Below are positions 1 to 8,323 of a DNA stretch of 64,000 nt, one piece after another; within the stretch, counting starts at the first letter, position 1, and each line of letters begins with the position of its first letter. The notes under the pieces are model-generated. The model worked only from the letters and a program-made list of their open reading frames with translations. It ran no database searches and was not told the DNA's origin. The stretch lies in contig JAJYYB010000010.1 in NCBI GenBank assembly GCA_021801355.1, positions 1 to 64,000 of the forward strand, written 5' to 3'. Made by a program: the position numbers and the translations under genes. This DNA comes from Microcaldota archaeon. Lineage in GTDB: Archaea; Micrarchaeota; Micrarchaeia; Micrarchaeales; Micrarchaeaceae.

Positions 1-1
1 C

Positions 2-811
2 GGACCCCTAGATTCATGGCTGGAGGGTTGCCCTGAGACACCGTGCTCGCTATCATCGACGCAGGCGCTATTCTGGGTCAACCTGCCCGGCGGCGAGTCA
101 GCGCCAAACACGGTAATCTACATGGTCTTCAATTCCCTCAGCACTGAATTCGACGGTTCTGTAGCTGGCGAGGCGCCGCAGCTGAGTCACTCTTACGCCC
201 AGTACGACAACGGCAATTCTGTATTCAGCTTCTACGATAATTTTAAGGGACCGATATTGGGTTCTGCATGGATCGCTTCAGGCACTTCGTATTCTGTCAG
301 CAATGGATTGAGTGTCACAGGCTTCTCCTCGACCTCGAATCCAGGGATAACTAGTGCTAGCGCCACTTACAGCCCTCCTATAATAATAGACGGGTATGGC
401 CAGGATGCTGGTACCGATGACGGCTATTATGTAGGTCTTTCCACCGGGACTCCAGGAGGCTCCACCCATGAACACGTTGGCTTTAGGGCCGGGGGTAGTA
501 GTACGCTTGTTGGCGAAGAGGATAATGGCGGATGTGGCGATGCGACCTCCGCTGTAACATCATCCACAACAAACGGCGTATGGACAACATTGGTAACCTC
601 TACATCAAGTTCTGCTTTCCAGCTAAATTACGGGACGGCGTATTCGACAGCAGGATGCGCGCCTGCATATCCTGGGTATGTCGTAGCTGTGATGGGCTTC
701 TCATCAGATCCAGAAACATTCGCCAACGCCAAGACGCTAACATGGATACGTGTAAGAGCTTACCCACCAAGCGGCGTGATGCCAAGTGCGGTACCTAGCG
801 GCGTTCAATAG
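2..811 (+). CDS. DUF2341/LamG-like surface protein, 5' end outside window
   Basis: The frame is open from base 2 and no start is visible before the first internal ATG at 122, so this is the C-terminal part of a longer protein. The segment FWVNLPGG..NTVIYMVF followed by DGSVAGE and FYDNFKGPILGSAW resembles the end of a DUF2341 domain, which is usually followed by a concanavalin/LamG-like beta-sandwich. The rest is rich in Ser, Thr and Gly, as in secreted archaeal surface proteins, with no membrane anchor in the visible part. It ends in a Pro-rich tail and converges with the KaiC-like gene to its right. Role is inferred to be cell-surface or adhesive. The LamG/DUF2341 call is by pattern only. 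Confidence 0.6.
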   Translation, partial: GPLDSWLEGCPETPCSLSSTQALFWVNLPGGESAPNTVIYMVFNSLSTEFDGSVAGEAPQLSHSYAQYDNGNSVFSFYDNFKGPILGSAWIASGTSYSVSNGLSVTGFSSTSNPGITSASATYSPPIIIDGYGQDAGTDDGYYVGLSTGTPGGSTHEHVGFRAGGSSTLVGEEDNGGCGDATSAVTSSTTNGVWTTLVTSTSSSAFQLNYGTAYSTAGCAPAYPGYVVAVMGFSSDPETFANAKTLTWIRVRAYPPSGVMPSAVPSGVQ

Positions 812-867
812 TATATATTTTCCTTCGCACCAATGCACTTTGCTAACATGCGAAATTGGGCTTAGGC

Positions 868-1584
868 TCACTTGAATATGTTTATCCCGTTCGGAGTTAT
901 CTCGTACGGGACAGGATTAGTCCTATGGTTAGTCCTCCTCATCTTAACTATTCTTATCATGTACTGGAAGCTCCCCTCCACGCTGCTCGTAGTCAGGGCT
1001 ATTATGCCGTCGAACATGAAAGTCCCGTAAAGCCCGCTTACGTGTGACGACTCTAGTGAGTTTGTCTCCATTGTCACAAGAGTGGTGACGCCCAACTGCT
1101 TGAAGTTCGCTATCATGAGGTTTATTGCACGAGTGAAAGCCCTGTCGTCCTCGTAAAGGGTCCTCAATGTGGTCAGCGAATCTATGACGACCAGCTTGGA
1201 GCCGTTCGATTGTATCTCCTTGTTCAGGTCCGCGAGCACGGCCTCGAACGCCTCCCTGCTTTTGATGCTAGTAATTATAGGCATGGCCATTATGTTCAGC
1301 TTCCTTGAGGTCACTAGCTCGTCTATGTCCTCAAAATATAGGAATGCGTTCTTAGCGTTGGATATGACGGCCTCTACGCTCTCTTCGAACGTTATGAAGG
1401 TGCCGGCTATGTCGACTTCGGCATTCCTGTAAAGTATCTCGAACGAGAGCAGTGTCTTGCCGGTGCCCGGATTACCTGAGATCAGGACCTGGCTCCTGCC
1501 AGGTATCCCGCCATAAAGCATGTCATCGAGGCCGTTCACTCCGGTAACAACGCGCTCTACGAAAAAACGCTGTTCGGTTGCCAT
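868..1584 (-). CDS. KaiC-like single-domain RecA-family ATPase
   Basis: This 238-aa protein is one KaiC/RadA-type ATPase domain. Walker A is GNPGTGKT (residues 37-44), the paired catalytic glutamates of KaiC-like proteins are at FEE (67-68), and Walker B is KLVVIDS (130-136). The N-terminal TGVNGLDDMLYGGIP is the usual KaiC-family opening. It has no second KaiC domain, so it is not a clock KaiC. Archaeal single-domain relatives include ArlH/FlaH and many putative signalling ATPases. It lies 15 nt downstream of a paralogue in the same direction, so the two are probably co-transcribed. A third paralogue lies at 51000. Substrate or partner cannot be read from the sequence. Confidence 0.88.
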   Translation of the reverse strand: MATEQRFFVERVVTGVNGLDDMLYGGIPGRSQVLISGNPGTGKTLLSFEILYRNAEVDIAGTFITFEESVEAVISNAKNAFLYFEDIDELVTSRKLNIMAMPIITSIKSREAFEAVLADLNKEIQSNGSKLVVIDSLTTLRTLYEDDRAFTRAINLMIANFKQLGVTTLVTMETNSLESSHVSGLYGTFMFDGIIALTTSSVEGSFQYMIRIVKMRRTNHRTNPVPYEITPNGINIFK

Positions 1585-1599
1585 TTGAAAACCAACTAA

Positions 1600-2340
1600 T
1601 CAGAGGACGTTGTCTACCGATATAAGTGGCGTTATCCCGTTGTTGCTTATCACATAAGGCACGGTCTTGAAGCTGTGCTTTGTGCCGCGCATCTTGAGCA
1701 CCTCGAGGCTGTGTATCCTGTTGCGCTCCTCAGGAGTGGAGTAAAGCGCTATTATGCCATCGTAGATGAAGAACTCGGGCTGGTACTTGAGGCTTTCCCT
1801 GCTTAGGGTCTGCACCTCGAGCGTGAGTATCGAAGTGACCTTGAGGTTTTTGAGCAGCGAGAGCAGGTTCAACGACAGCATCCTGTATATCAGTGAGTCA
1901 TTTACAAGCAGCTTGAATGTTGTGAGCGAATCTATCACTATGCGGGTTGCGCCGTGAGCCTTGATCGACTGTGCAATCTGGCCCGTGGCAGAGCTGAATA
2001 CGTAGTTCATCTCCCCGTCCTGACCGCGGCCGCCCCCTCGTATCGTGTCCTTTATGTCAGCGCCTTCGACTGAGAGCATGCCATTGCCGATTAGGGCATC
2101 TATGTCCTTGAAATCCGTAAACGCATCGCGGGCATTCTCAACTATCTGATCAGGATCCTCCTCAAGCGAGAAGAGTATTGACCTGTTGCCCGCTTTCGCG
2201 TTCTTGTATAGAAACTCGAACGCAGTCAGGGTCTTCCCAACGCCTGGGCTGCCTGCGAGGGCCACTTGGTTGCCCTCAGGGATACCATTGTTTAGCATCT
2301 TGTCAAGTATGCTTACCCCTGTGGTTACGCGCTGCCTCAT
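1600..2340 (-). CDS. KaiC-like single-domain RecA-family ATPase, first of tandem pair
   Basis: A 246-aa paralogue of the gene just downstream. Walker A is GSPGVGKT (30-37), the catalytic Glu pair is in SLEED (60-61), and Walker B is RIVIDSLTT. ATG at 2340 opens directly into MRQRVTTGVSILDKML, the family N-terminus. An AT-rich TATA-like stretch on the reverse strand near 2378-2390 could drive the pair. It diverges considerably from its neighbour, so the duplication is not recent. Pairs of such ATPases may form mixed hexamers, but that is inference. Function unknown beyond ATP binding and hydrolysis. Confidence 0.86.
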   Translation of the reverse strand: MRQRVTTGVSILDKMLNNGIPEGNQVALAGSPGVGKTLTAFEFLYKNAKAGNRSILFSLEEDPDQIVENARDAFTDFKDIDALIGNGMLSVEGADIKDTIRGGGRGQDGEMNYVFSSATGQIAQSIKAHGATRIVIDSLTTFKLLVNDSLIYRMLSLNLLSLLKNLKVTSILTLEVQTLSRESLKYQPEFFIYDGIIALYSTPEERNRIHSLEVLKMRGTKHSFKTVPYVISNNGITPLISVDNVL

Positions 2341-2554
2341 TACCGATGCACCTAAATCTGGAATCAGTACTGGATTGAGTATTAAATTGAAAGGCTAAAT
2401 ACCTTAGCTTATGACGGGCTTTTCTTATAGATACGAGGCTTGCCCGTATGAAGCGTGCACCAAAACGGCTCAAATATGGCGCTTCATTCGACTTTATGCT
2501 GTTCTAAAGAGCCGTGGCCTTCTGTAGCTGCATATTGTGCTGCATCTAGAAGCG

Positions 2555-2563
2555 TTTTAATAC
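2555..2563 (+). promoter_or_regulatory. TATA box for the MIP18-family gene
   Basis: TTTTAATAC lies about 45 nt upstream of ATG 2605. With normal archaeal spacing, transcription would begin near 2583. This argues against the longer frame that opens at 2455, because that start would precede the promoter. Confidence 0.5.
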
Positions 2564-2604
2564 CTGAAGAGCGTATTTTATTACTGGAATTGTTAGTGTT
2601 TGCA

Positions 2605-2898
2605 ATGGTACAGAAACAGGATGTGATAAACGCCCTGATGGGATGCACTGATCCTGAGCTCAACGCGAGCATAGTTGACCTCGGGCTCATATATGGCATA
2701 AGGATAGGCAACGGGAACGACGTTAAGCTAACCCTTACGATGACCTCACCGATGTGCCCTGTCACAAGCGTCATACTGGCTGATGCGCAGCTAAGGCTTG
2801 AGGCCATCAATGGGGTAGGGAAGGTCGAGGTCGATCTCGTCTGGGAGCCGATGTGGAGCCCTGAGATGATGACCGACGAGCTTAAGTACAGGGAATGA
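2605..2898 (+). CDS. MIP18/DUF59 family iron-sulfur assembly protein (SufT/PaaD-like)
   Basis: The 97-aa product carries the family signature: an N-terminal helix with CTDPELNASIVDLGLIY, then a beta-rich part ending in LTMTSPMCPVT, and a C-terminal VEVDLVWEPMW. The Cys in SPMCP is the conserved family cysteine. Members help mature Fe-S proteins as SufT-like factors. The frame is open back to 2455, but the homologous part begins at ATG 2605 and a TATA box sits between, so the shorter form is preferred. A stand-alone gene, followed by the NDK promoter. Confidence 0.88.
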   Translation: MVQKQDVINALMGCTDPELNASIVDLGLIYGIRIGNGNDVKLTLTMTSPMCPVTSVILADAQLRLEAINGVGKVEVDLVWEPMWSPEMMTDELKYRE

Positions 2899-2950
2899 TA
2901 CTCCATTGTTAAATAGGGATGCAGCGTTGATTGCGATCCGAAATAACGCC

Positions 2951-2960
2951 TTATAAAACT
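2951..2960 (+). promoter_or_regulatory. TATA box for ndk
   Basis: TTATAAAACT is a near-consensus archaeal TATA box about 50 nt upstream of the ATG at 3005. The expected transcription start is near 2980, leaving a short 5' leader of about 25 nt. Confidence 0.55.
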
Positions 2961-3004
2961 TATTATGCTTAATAATGTAAGGTTTGTTTTGAATGGTGAA
3001 TTGA

Positions 3005-3607
3005 ATGAGCGATGCTAAGGCTGGTGCGGCTGGGCCGCGCAGGGAAAGGACTCTTGTGCTTATAAAGCCGGATGGCGTTGAGAGGGCTATCATAGGCAAG
3101 ATTATAACCAAATTTGAGGATGCTGGACTGAAAGTAGTAGGGATGAAACTGCTCAAGGCTGACGAGGAAACCGTAGGCAAGCACTATGTGTATGATGAGA
3201 AGTGGCTTTTTAGCGTCGGAGAGAAGACCAAGAAGTCTATGAGGGAGAAGGGCGTGGAGATGAAGGAGACGGAGCTTGAGATAGGAAAGCGTGTGAGGAA
3301 CTTCCTGATGAAGGACCTGACAAGGTCTCCGATAGTCGCCCTGGTCCTTGAGGGCTATTACACGACAGAGGTCGCGAGGAAGATAGCAGGCGCGACGCAG
3401 CCAAAGACTGCGGAACCTTCAAGCATAAGGGGTATGTACGCCAGCGACAATTATGAGTTGGCGGACGCGCTAAAGAGGCCGGTAAGGAACGTAGTGCACG
3501 TATCTGAGAGCAAGGAGATAGCTGAGAAGGAGATAACGTTATGGTTCAAGGACTCTGAACTGCTGGACTACAGGCGCGCGGATGAGGGCGCATTGTTCGG
3601 AGCTTGA
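3005..3607 (+). CDS. ndk: Nucleoside diphosphate kinase with an insertion
   Basis: The enzyme transfers the gamma-phosphate between nucleoside triphosphates and diphosphates through a phosphohistidine. The N-terminus RTLVLIKPDGVER is the NDK nucleotide-binding start, and the active-site histidine is H165 in RNVVHVSES. At 200 aa it is longer than the usual 135-155. The extra length is a short N-terminal extension and a charged segment around residues 63-100 (KWLFSVGEKTKKS..). Long NDKs of this kind occur in some archaea. It has its own promoter and lies 21 nt upstream of a membrane-protein gene. Confidence 0.93.
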   Translation: MSDAKAGAAGPRRERTLVLIKPDGVERAIIGKIITKFEDAGLKVVGMKLLKADEETVGKHYVYDEKWLFSVGEKTKKSMREKGVEMKETELEIGKRVRNFLMKDLTRSPIVALVLEGYYTTEVARKIAGATQPKTAEPSSIRGMYASDNYELADALKRPVRNVVHVSESKEIAEKEITLWFKDSELLDYRRADEGALFGA

Positions 3608-3628
3608 GGTTCCGGGACGGTTTCGCAT

Positions 3629-4387
3629 TTGGATGATTTTATGGAGCTAGACATAGGCAGGGTATCGACCGACAGTTTCGGCACATTGATCAACAATAGG
3701 ACGGTAGCCATTTTTGTTATCATAGGTGTGGCGTTCGCTACGGCCCTTTCTGCCGTCCTTGCGACTGAATTGCAACCGCTGCTTATTGAAATTAGCTCCG
3801 GTACTCTTCCGAGCCTTACCGTACTTGAATCGTTCGCATCCCTCCTTGAGATAGGATTGACGGTGATTATAATCAGCTACCTGTTCGGCATTTTCATAGC
3901 CGGCGGGGTGATAAGCAGCGCTGATGCAGGATCGAAAGCCGATTTTGTCAGCGCAGCGAAGAACTCCTTGGAAAGGTTCTTTTACCTTATCGCAACATCG
4001 ATACTCTTCTCGATAATTTTCCTGATAGGGCTCGTATGCCTGATAATACCTGGGTTGTATCTTTACGTAAGGCTATGCCTGGCCTACCCTGAAACGGTCA
4101 TCAATAAAAAAGGGCCGATCGAAGCTCTGAAGAGCAGTTGGGCAGCGACGAAAGGGAATGAGCTGCAGATATTTGCAATCCTTGCAATAGTAGAGATAAT
4201 TGTATTCGTGATAGGTCTTATGGCCGGCGCACTGGCTTATGCAGGCGCCGCTGCGCAGATTGTAGGGATTTTCATATCGGGATTCTTCGGATACGCTTTG
4301 ATAATATCTGAAGTGCTCATATATGAGGCGCTCAAGCCGGTAAGCATGCCGGCCGAGAGCAAAGCCAAGCCGAAAGCAAAGAAGTGA
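3629..4387 (+). CDS. Multi-pass membrane protein, unknown function
   Basis: The 252-aa product has about six hydrophobic segments (roughly residues 25-48, 65-90, 110-140, 145-165, 180-205 and 210-235) and ends in a basic AKPKAKK tail. The stretch PGLYLYVRLCLAYPETVI..GPIEALKSSW is typical of a widespread family of prokaryotic membrane proteins of unknown role (DUF975/UPF0259-like). The frame opens with TTG at 3629, and ATG at 3641 is an alternative start. It sits 21 nt after ndk and 37 nt before the aIF5B gene, so all three may be one transcript. Confidence 0.7.
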   Translation: MDDFMELDIGRVSTDSFGTLINNRTVAIFVIIGVAFATALSAVLATELQPLLIEISSGTLPSLTVLESFASLLEIGLTVIIISYLFGIFIAGGVISSADAGSKADFVSAAKNSLERFFYLIATSILFSIIFLIGLVCLIIPGLYLYVRLCLAYPETVINKKGPIEALKSSWAATKGNELQIFAILAIVEIIVFVIGLMAGALAYAGAAAQIVGIFISGFFGYALIISEVLIYEALKPVSMPAESKAKPKAKK

Positions 4388-4424
4388 ACCCTGAAAAGGG
4401 CAGCAAATCCAGCGTGGTGTTCTT

Positions 4425-6179
4425 ATGATAAGGCAGCCTATAATTGTTGTCATGGGCCACGTGGACCACGGCAAGACAACGCTTCTGGATAAGATAAGGA
4501 ACACTGCGATAGCAGCGAAAGAAGCGGGGCAGATAACACAGCACATAGCAGCAAGCGAGGTGCCCATCGATGCGATAAACAAGATATGCGGGCCGGCGCT
4601 GAAGAATAGCTCGGCGAAAATAACTATACCTGGCTTGCTCTTTATAGACACGCCAGGACATGAGGCCTTCACGAACCTAAGAAGGCGTGGCGGGAACGTA
4701 GCCGACATAGCGATAGTGGTGGTCGACGTTTCGCAGGGCTTCGAGCCGCAGACTATAGAGGCCATAGAGATACTTAAGGAATACAAGACCCCGTTCGTGG
4801 TTGCAGCAAACAAGGTGGACCTGATTACAGGATGGCACAGCACGAAGTCAAGCAGTATAGTAGAATCGATAAAGCAGCAGGCGCAGTACGTTTCAGCGGA
4901 GCTGGACAACAGGATTTACAAGGTAGTCGGCTCGCTGAGCGAACTCGGATTCTCGAGTGAGAGGTTTGACAGGATAAAGGATTTCCAGAAGGAACTGGCC
5001 ATAGTCCCGATCAGCGCAAAGACTGGTGAGGGGATTGCAGAGCTCCTGATGGTCGTTACCGGGCTTGCGCAGAGGTTCCTGGAGATGGAGCTGAACATAG
5101 AGGTGAAGGGGCCCGGCAGGGGCAGCATACTTGAGAAACATGAGATCACCGGGCTCGGCACAACGATAGACGTGATACTTTACGACGGCACGCTGCACGT
5201 GAACGACAGCATAGCTTTCGCCACGCAGAACGGCATAGCCAGGGCGAAGGTGAAGGCGCTGCTGAAGCCGAAGCCGCTCCACGAGATACGCGAATCGACA
5301 AGCAATTTCCTTTACGTTGACGAGGTCAACGCTGCGAGCGGGGTAAAGATAAGCGGCACAGGGCTTGACGATGCAATGCCAGGATCGCTAGTCATACAGA
5401 CGACAGATCCGAACTATGAGAGCCAGATAGCACAGGAGATACAGGACGTTTTCATGGGAGACGGCAGCGGCGTGGTGCTGAAAGCCGATTCTATAGGTAG
5501 CATAGAGGCGATATCGAAACTGCTCAAGAGCGATGGGTTCAAGATCGCGAAGAAGGCGATAGGGGACGTAACTAAGCGCGACGTGATTGACATGTTCACG
5601 ATGAGCGCGGCCGACCCTACGAGCGCCGCGATACTCGCATTCAACGTCTCTATAGATGCAGATGCGCAGGAGGCATCGCAAGCAAGCAACGTAACTATAC
5701 TGCAGAACAACGTGATATACGGGCTCATAGACGATTACAAGAAGTTCGTGGAGCGCAGGCAGCACGACGTGAAGCAGAAGGTGGAGAGCGCCATAATGTT
5801 CCCGGGCATGGTCGAGGTCGTCCCTAACGCGTGCTTCAGGGCATCGCACCCTGCGATATTCGGGATAAGCGTGCTAAGCGGCAGGGTAAAGCCGGGATAT
5901 TTGATGATGAGCGACAACGGGATAGTCATAGGACGCATAAAAGAGATGCAGAACGATAAGGCCCCACTGGACTCGGCAAAGAAAGGAGATAGCGTAGCCG
6001 TATCAATGGACGAGCCTACTTTCGGCAGGCAGGTCAGGGACGGACAGATAATGTACACCAGGGTAACCGACAGCGACGAGAAGCTGCTGAAGGGCGAGTT
6101 CGCGAACCTGATAAGCGACGAGGAAAAGGACCTCCTGGCAAGAATAAACGAGATAAAAAAGAGCGCGAAACTTAAATAG
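4425..6179 (+). CDS. infB: Translation initiation factor aIF5B (IF-2 homologue)
   Basis: A GTPase that promotes ribosomal subunit joining and initiator tRNA placement. GTP-binding motifs are complete: GHVDHGKT (11-18), DTPGHE (75-80) and NKVD (129-132). They are followed by the EF-Tu-like domain II (KGPGRGSILEKHE), domain III and a C-terminal domain IV with TFGRQVRDGQ. At 584 aa it is full length for an archaeal aIF5B, which lacks the long N-terminal extension of eukaryotes. No intein is present. ATG 4425 begins directly at the family start MIRQPIIVVMG. Confidence 0.96.
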   Translation: MIRQPIIVVMGHVDHGKTTLLDKIRNTAIAAKEAGQITQHIAASEVPIDAINKICGPALKNSSAKITIPGLLFIDTPGHEAFTNLRRRGGNVADIAIVVVDVSQGFEPQTIEAIEILKEYKTPFVVAANKVDLITGWHSTKSSSIVESIKQQAQYVSAELDNRIYKVVGSLSELGFSSERFDRIKDFQKELAIVPISAKTGEGIAELLMVVTGLAQRFLEMELNIEVKGPGRGSILEKHEITGLGTTIDVILYDGTLHVNDSIAFATQNGIARAKVKALLKPKPLHEIRESTSNFLYVDEVNAASGVKISGTGLDDAMPGSLVIQTTDPNYESQIAQEIQDVFMGDGSGVVLKADSIGSIEAISKLLKSDGFKIAKKAIGDVTKRDVIDMFTMSAADPTSAAILAFNVSIDADAQEASQASNVTILQNNVIYGLIDDYKKFVERRQHDVKQKVESAIMFPGMVEVVPNACFRASHPAIFGISVLSGRVKPGYLMMSDNGIVIGRIKEMQNDKAPLDSAKKGDSVAVSMDEPTFGRQVRDGQIMYTRVTDSDEKLLKGEFANLISDEEKDLLARINEIKKSAKLK

Positions 6180-6287
6180 CAAGCTTTGCATGCGGAGTAC
6201 TTGTTTAGCTCATAACTGTATCCGCAGCTAACCCCTGCAACAGAAATTGATTTGGAATTTTGCGTCCAATCTTATTCAGCGACCAGA

Positions 6288-6433
6288 ATGGCACCAAAAT
6301 ACGATGAGTTGTTGGAAGCCGTTAATTCCCTGAAAAAGAGGACAGCGACCTGAAAACGATGCTAGGCGACCTCAGCGCAGAAAATAAGAATCTGAAGGTA
6401 GAACTCGAAAATGTAAGGAAGGAAAGGAGGTAA
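6288..6433 (+). pseudogene. Small coiled-coil ORF interrupted by a -1 frameshift
   Basis: ATG 6288 reads MAPKYDELLEAVNSLKK and then stops at 6351. The -1 frame continues as EDSDLKTML, AENKNLKVELENV and RKERR to TAA 6431. Joined, this is a 48-aa amphipathic, heptad-like, highly charged helix, and both halves look like one small protein. The frame change lies at G-AAA-AAG (6332-6338): one extra A in the run would restore one frame. It may be a pseudogene, a sequencing error, or a programmed -1 shift, since the site resembles dnaX-type slippery sequences. It is the only coding signal in the 6180-6558 gap. Confidence 0.45.
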
Positions 6434-6508
6434 TTCGCCTACCTTCCATATTTGGAGCGCAGTTCTGAATTGCATATGCACGGTATTTAAGCCTTCTTGG
6501 CATTATCC

Positions 6509-6518
6509 TTATTTAATA
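6509..6518 (+). promoter_or_regulatory. TATA box for SAM synthetase
   Basis: TTATTTAATA lies about 45 nt upstream of ATG 6559, in an AT-rich stretch after the small ORF. A weaker TATA-like GTATTTAAG sits at 6483. Confidence 0.45.
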
Positions 6519-6558
6519 TTTTCCGAGACGGCAGACGCATGAAAAATGTGGGATTTGA

Positions 6559-7770
6559 ATGGCAAAAACAGGCAAGAGCATATTTGTAGAGCAGGTAAAT
6601 GGCATACCTGTCAACGAGCAGGCCATAGAGTACGTAGAGCGGAAGGGAGTCGGCCATCCTGATTCTCTGATCGATGGGATCTGCGAGAAGGCTAGCATCG
6701 AGCTGAGCAAGTACTATCTGGATGAGATCGGAAGCGTACTCCACCACAACGTCGACAAAGGACTCGTAGTTGGTGGCTCCTCAACAGTAACTTTCGGCAA
6801 GGGCATTATAACAAGGCCCATAGAGATAATAATAGCAGGCAGGGCGACGGCGGAGTACGAAGGAAAGAAGATACCTGTCGATGAGATAGCGATCAGGGCT
6901 GCAAGGGACTACCTCAATGAGCACACCCGCTTCCTTGACATACAGAATGAAGTCGTGATAAACTCCAAGATACTGAGCGGATCGGCCGACCTGACGCAGA
7001 TATTCAAGAGGAACAGCGCCGCGCCCCTCGCGAATGATACATCTTTCGGCATAGGCTTCGCTCCGTTCAGCGAGACAGAGAACCTTGTGCTCGAGACGGA
7101 GCATTTCCTTAACGGCAAGGAGTACAAGGCCAGGCTGCCTTCGGTAGGGGAGGACATAAAGGTCATGGGGGTGAAAGAAGCAGACAGGATAACCCTCACA
7201 ATAGCGATAGCATTCGTGGCGAAGTACATAAGCGATATGGATGAATACGTAAGGATAAAGGAGACCGTATCAAATGACGTCAAGAACTTCGCCAAGAAGT
7301 TCACTAAAAAAGAGGTAGAGGTGCTGGTCGATACTGGTGATTCTCATGAAAGGATGGAGATTTATCTGACCAAGTCGGGCCTGAGCTGCGAGGCGGGAGA
7401 CGACGGGGAGGTTGGCAGAGGCAACAGGATAAACGGCCTCATAACGCCTTTCAGGCACATGTCGCTTGAAGCGGCAGCCGGAAAGAACCCCATAAACCAT
7501 GTCGGCAAGATATACAACGTGCTCGCAGAGGAGATAGCGCATGATGTAGTGAAGCTTTATCCGCAGATAAAGGAATGCAACATTTCAGTAGTGTCGCAGA
7601 TAGGAAGGAGCATTGCGGATCCCAAGAACTTGAGCATAAAGGTAATAATGGAAAATGGGGAGAAGATAGACCCCATACAGAGCAAGGTCTATGCGATAGC
7701 TGACGAGATGCTGGACAACATAAGGTTCCTTACGAACGAGATAATAGCCGGGAAGTACGGAATGTTCTGA
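6559..7770 (+). CDS. mat: Archaeal-type S-adenosylmethionine synthetase
   Basis: Makes S-adenosylmethionine from methionine and ATP. The 403-aa length and the motifs ERKGVGHPDSL near residue 30, HHNVDKGLVVGG, and the C-terminal GRGNRINGLITP..MSLEAAAGKNP are diagnostic of the archaeal MAT family, which is very divergent from bacterial MetK. The start MAKTGKSIFVEQ matches family starts. A monocistronic gene with its own TATA box. It converges with the DUF84 gene, 8 nt apart. Confidence 0.95.
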   Translation: MAKTGKSIFVEQVNGIPVNEQAIEYVERKGVGHPDSLIDGICEKASIELSKYYLDEIGSVLHHNVDKGLVVGGSSTVTFGKGIITRPIEIIIAGRATAEYEGKKIPVDEIAIRAARDYLNEHTRFLDIQNEVVINSKILSGSADLTQIFKRNSAAPLANDTSFGIGFAPFSETENLVLETEHFLNGKEYKARLPSVGEDIKVMGVKEADRITLTIAIAFVAKYISDMDEYVRIKETVSNDVKNFAKKFTKKEVEVLVDTGDSHERMEIYLTKSGLSCEAGDDGEVGRGNRINGLITPFRHMSLEAAAGKNPINHVGKIYNVLAEEIAHDVVKLYPQIKECNISVVSQIGRSIADPKNLSIKVIMENGEKIDPIQSKVYAIADEMLDNIRFLTNEIIAGKYGMF

Positions 7771-7778
7771 TGCATGGT

Positions 7779-8312
7779 TCATTTCTTGTACAGTTTCTTT
7801 GATATGAATGGGGCAAGGGCGAGCTTCGTGGCCTCCTTGAACTCCTCGGTCCTGTCGGTAAGCCCGTCAGTGAGCACGCTTATCGTGCCTACTGTGCGCC
7901 TTATCCTGTTCTCGCTGTCGCCCATCATCTCCTGCACTATTGGGCCAAGCTCATTGCCTGCATGCAACCTCCTGGCTATGTATTTTGGGAGCAGCGCCCT
8001 GCCGCTGGATCCGATTCCTACTGCGCCTTTTCTGTCTATTATTACCACCCAGCCACCAAGGAACATCCCGTAAGAATTCTGGTGCACTGCGCCCTCGAGA
8101 CCTATGCCATAAGCCGCGCCTTTGACTTCCATTAGCGCATTTTTGGCCCTGTTTGCAGCGCCCTTGATGCCTTCCTCGTCGCTCATCGGCTGTGGCCTCA
8201 CCCCGGAATCAACTTTTACAGGTACGAGTTCAACGCCCTTCCACACCTTCGGCAGCACCGACTTAACCGCGCGTATCTTTATTTTGCTGGTCGTGCCTAT
8301 CGCAATCTTCAT
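7779..8312 (-). CDS. DUF84 family non-canonical purine NTP phosphatase (YjjX-like)
   Basis: The 177-aa protein opens with MKIAIGTTSKIKIRAVKS, typical of inosine/xanthosine triphosphatases of the YjjX/DUF84 family. It also has the conserved SGVRPQPMSDEEGIKGAANRA and YGIGLEGAV segments. These enzymes remove damaged purine nucleotides (ITP, XTP) from the pool. It lies 11 nt downstream of the Hel308 gene on the same strand, so a shared transcript is likely, which would join nucleotide-pool cleaning to DNA repair. Confidence 0.88.
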   Translation of the reverse strand: MKIAIGTTSKIKIRAVKSVLPKVWKGVELVPVKVDSGVRPQPMSDEEGIKGAANRAKNALMEVKGAAYGIGLEGAVHQNSYGMFLGGWVVIIDRKGAVGIGSSGRALLPKYIARRLHAGNELGPIVQEMMGDSENRIRRTVGTISVLTDGLTDRTEEFKEATKLALAPFISKKLYKK

Positions 8313-8323
8313 TTCAAAACCAA

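Noticed and set aside
868-2340. Circadian clock KaiC
   Set aside because: Each protein has a single ATPase domain and lacks the C-terminal phosphorylation half of KaiC. No KaiA or KaiB genes are present.
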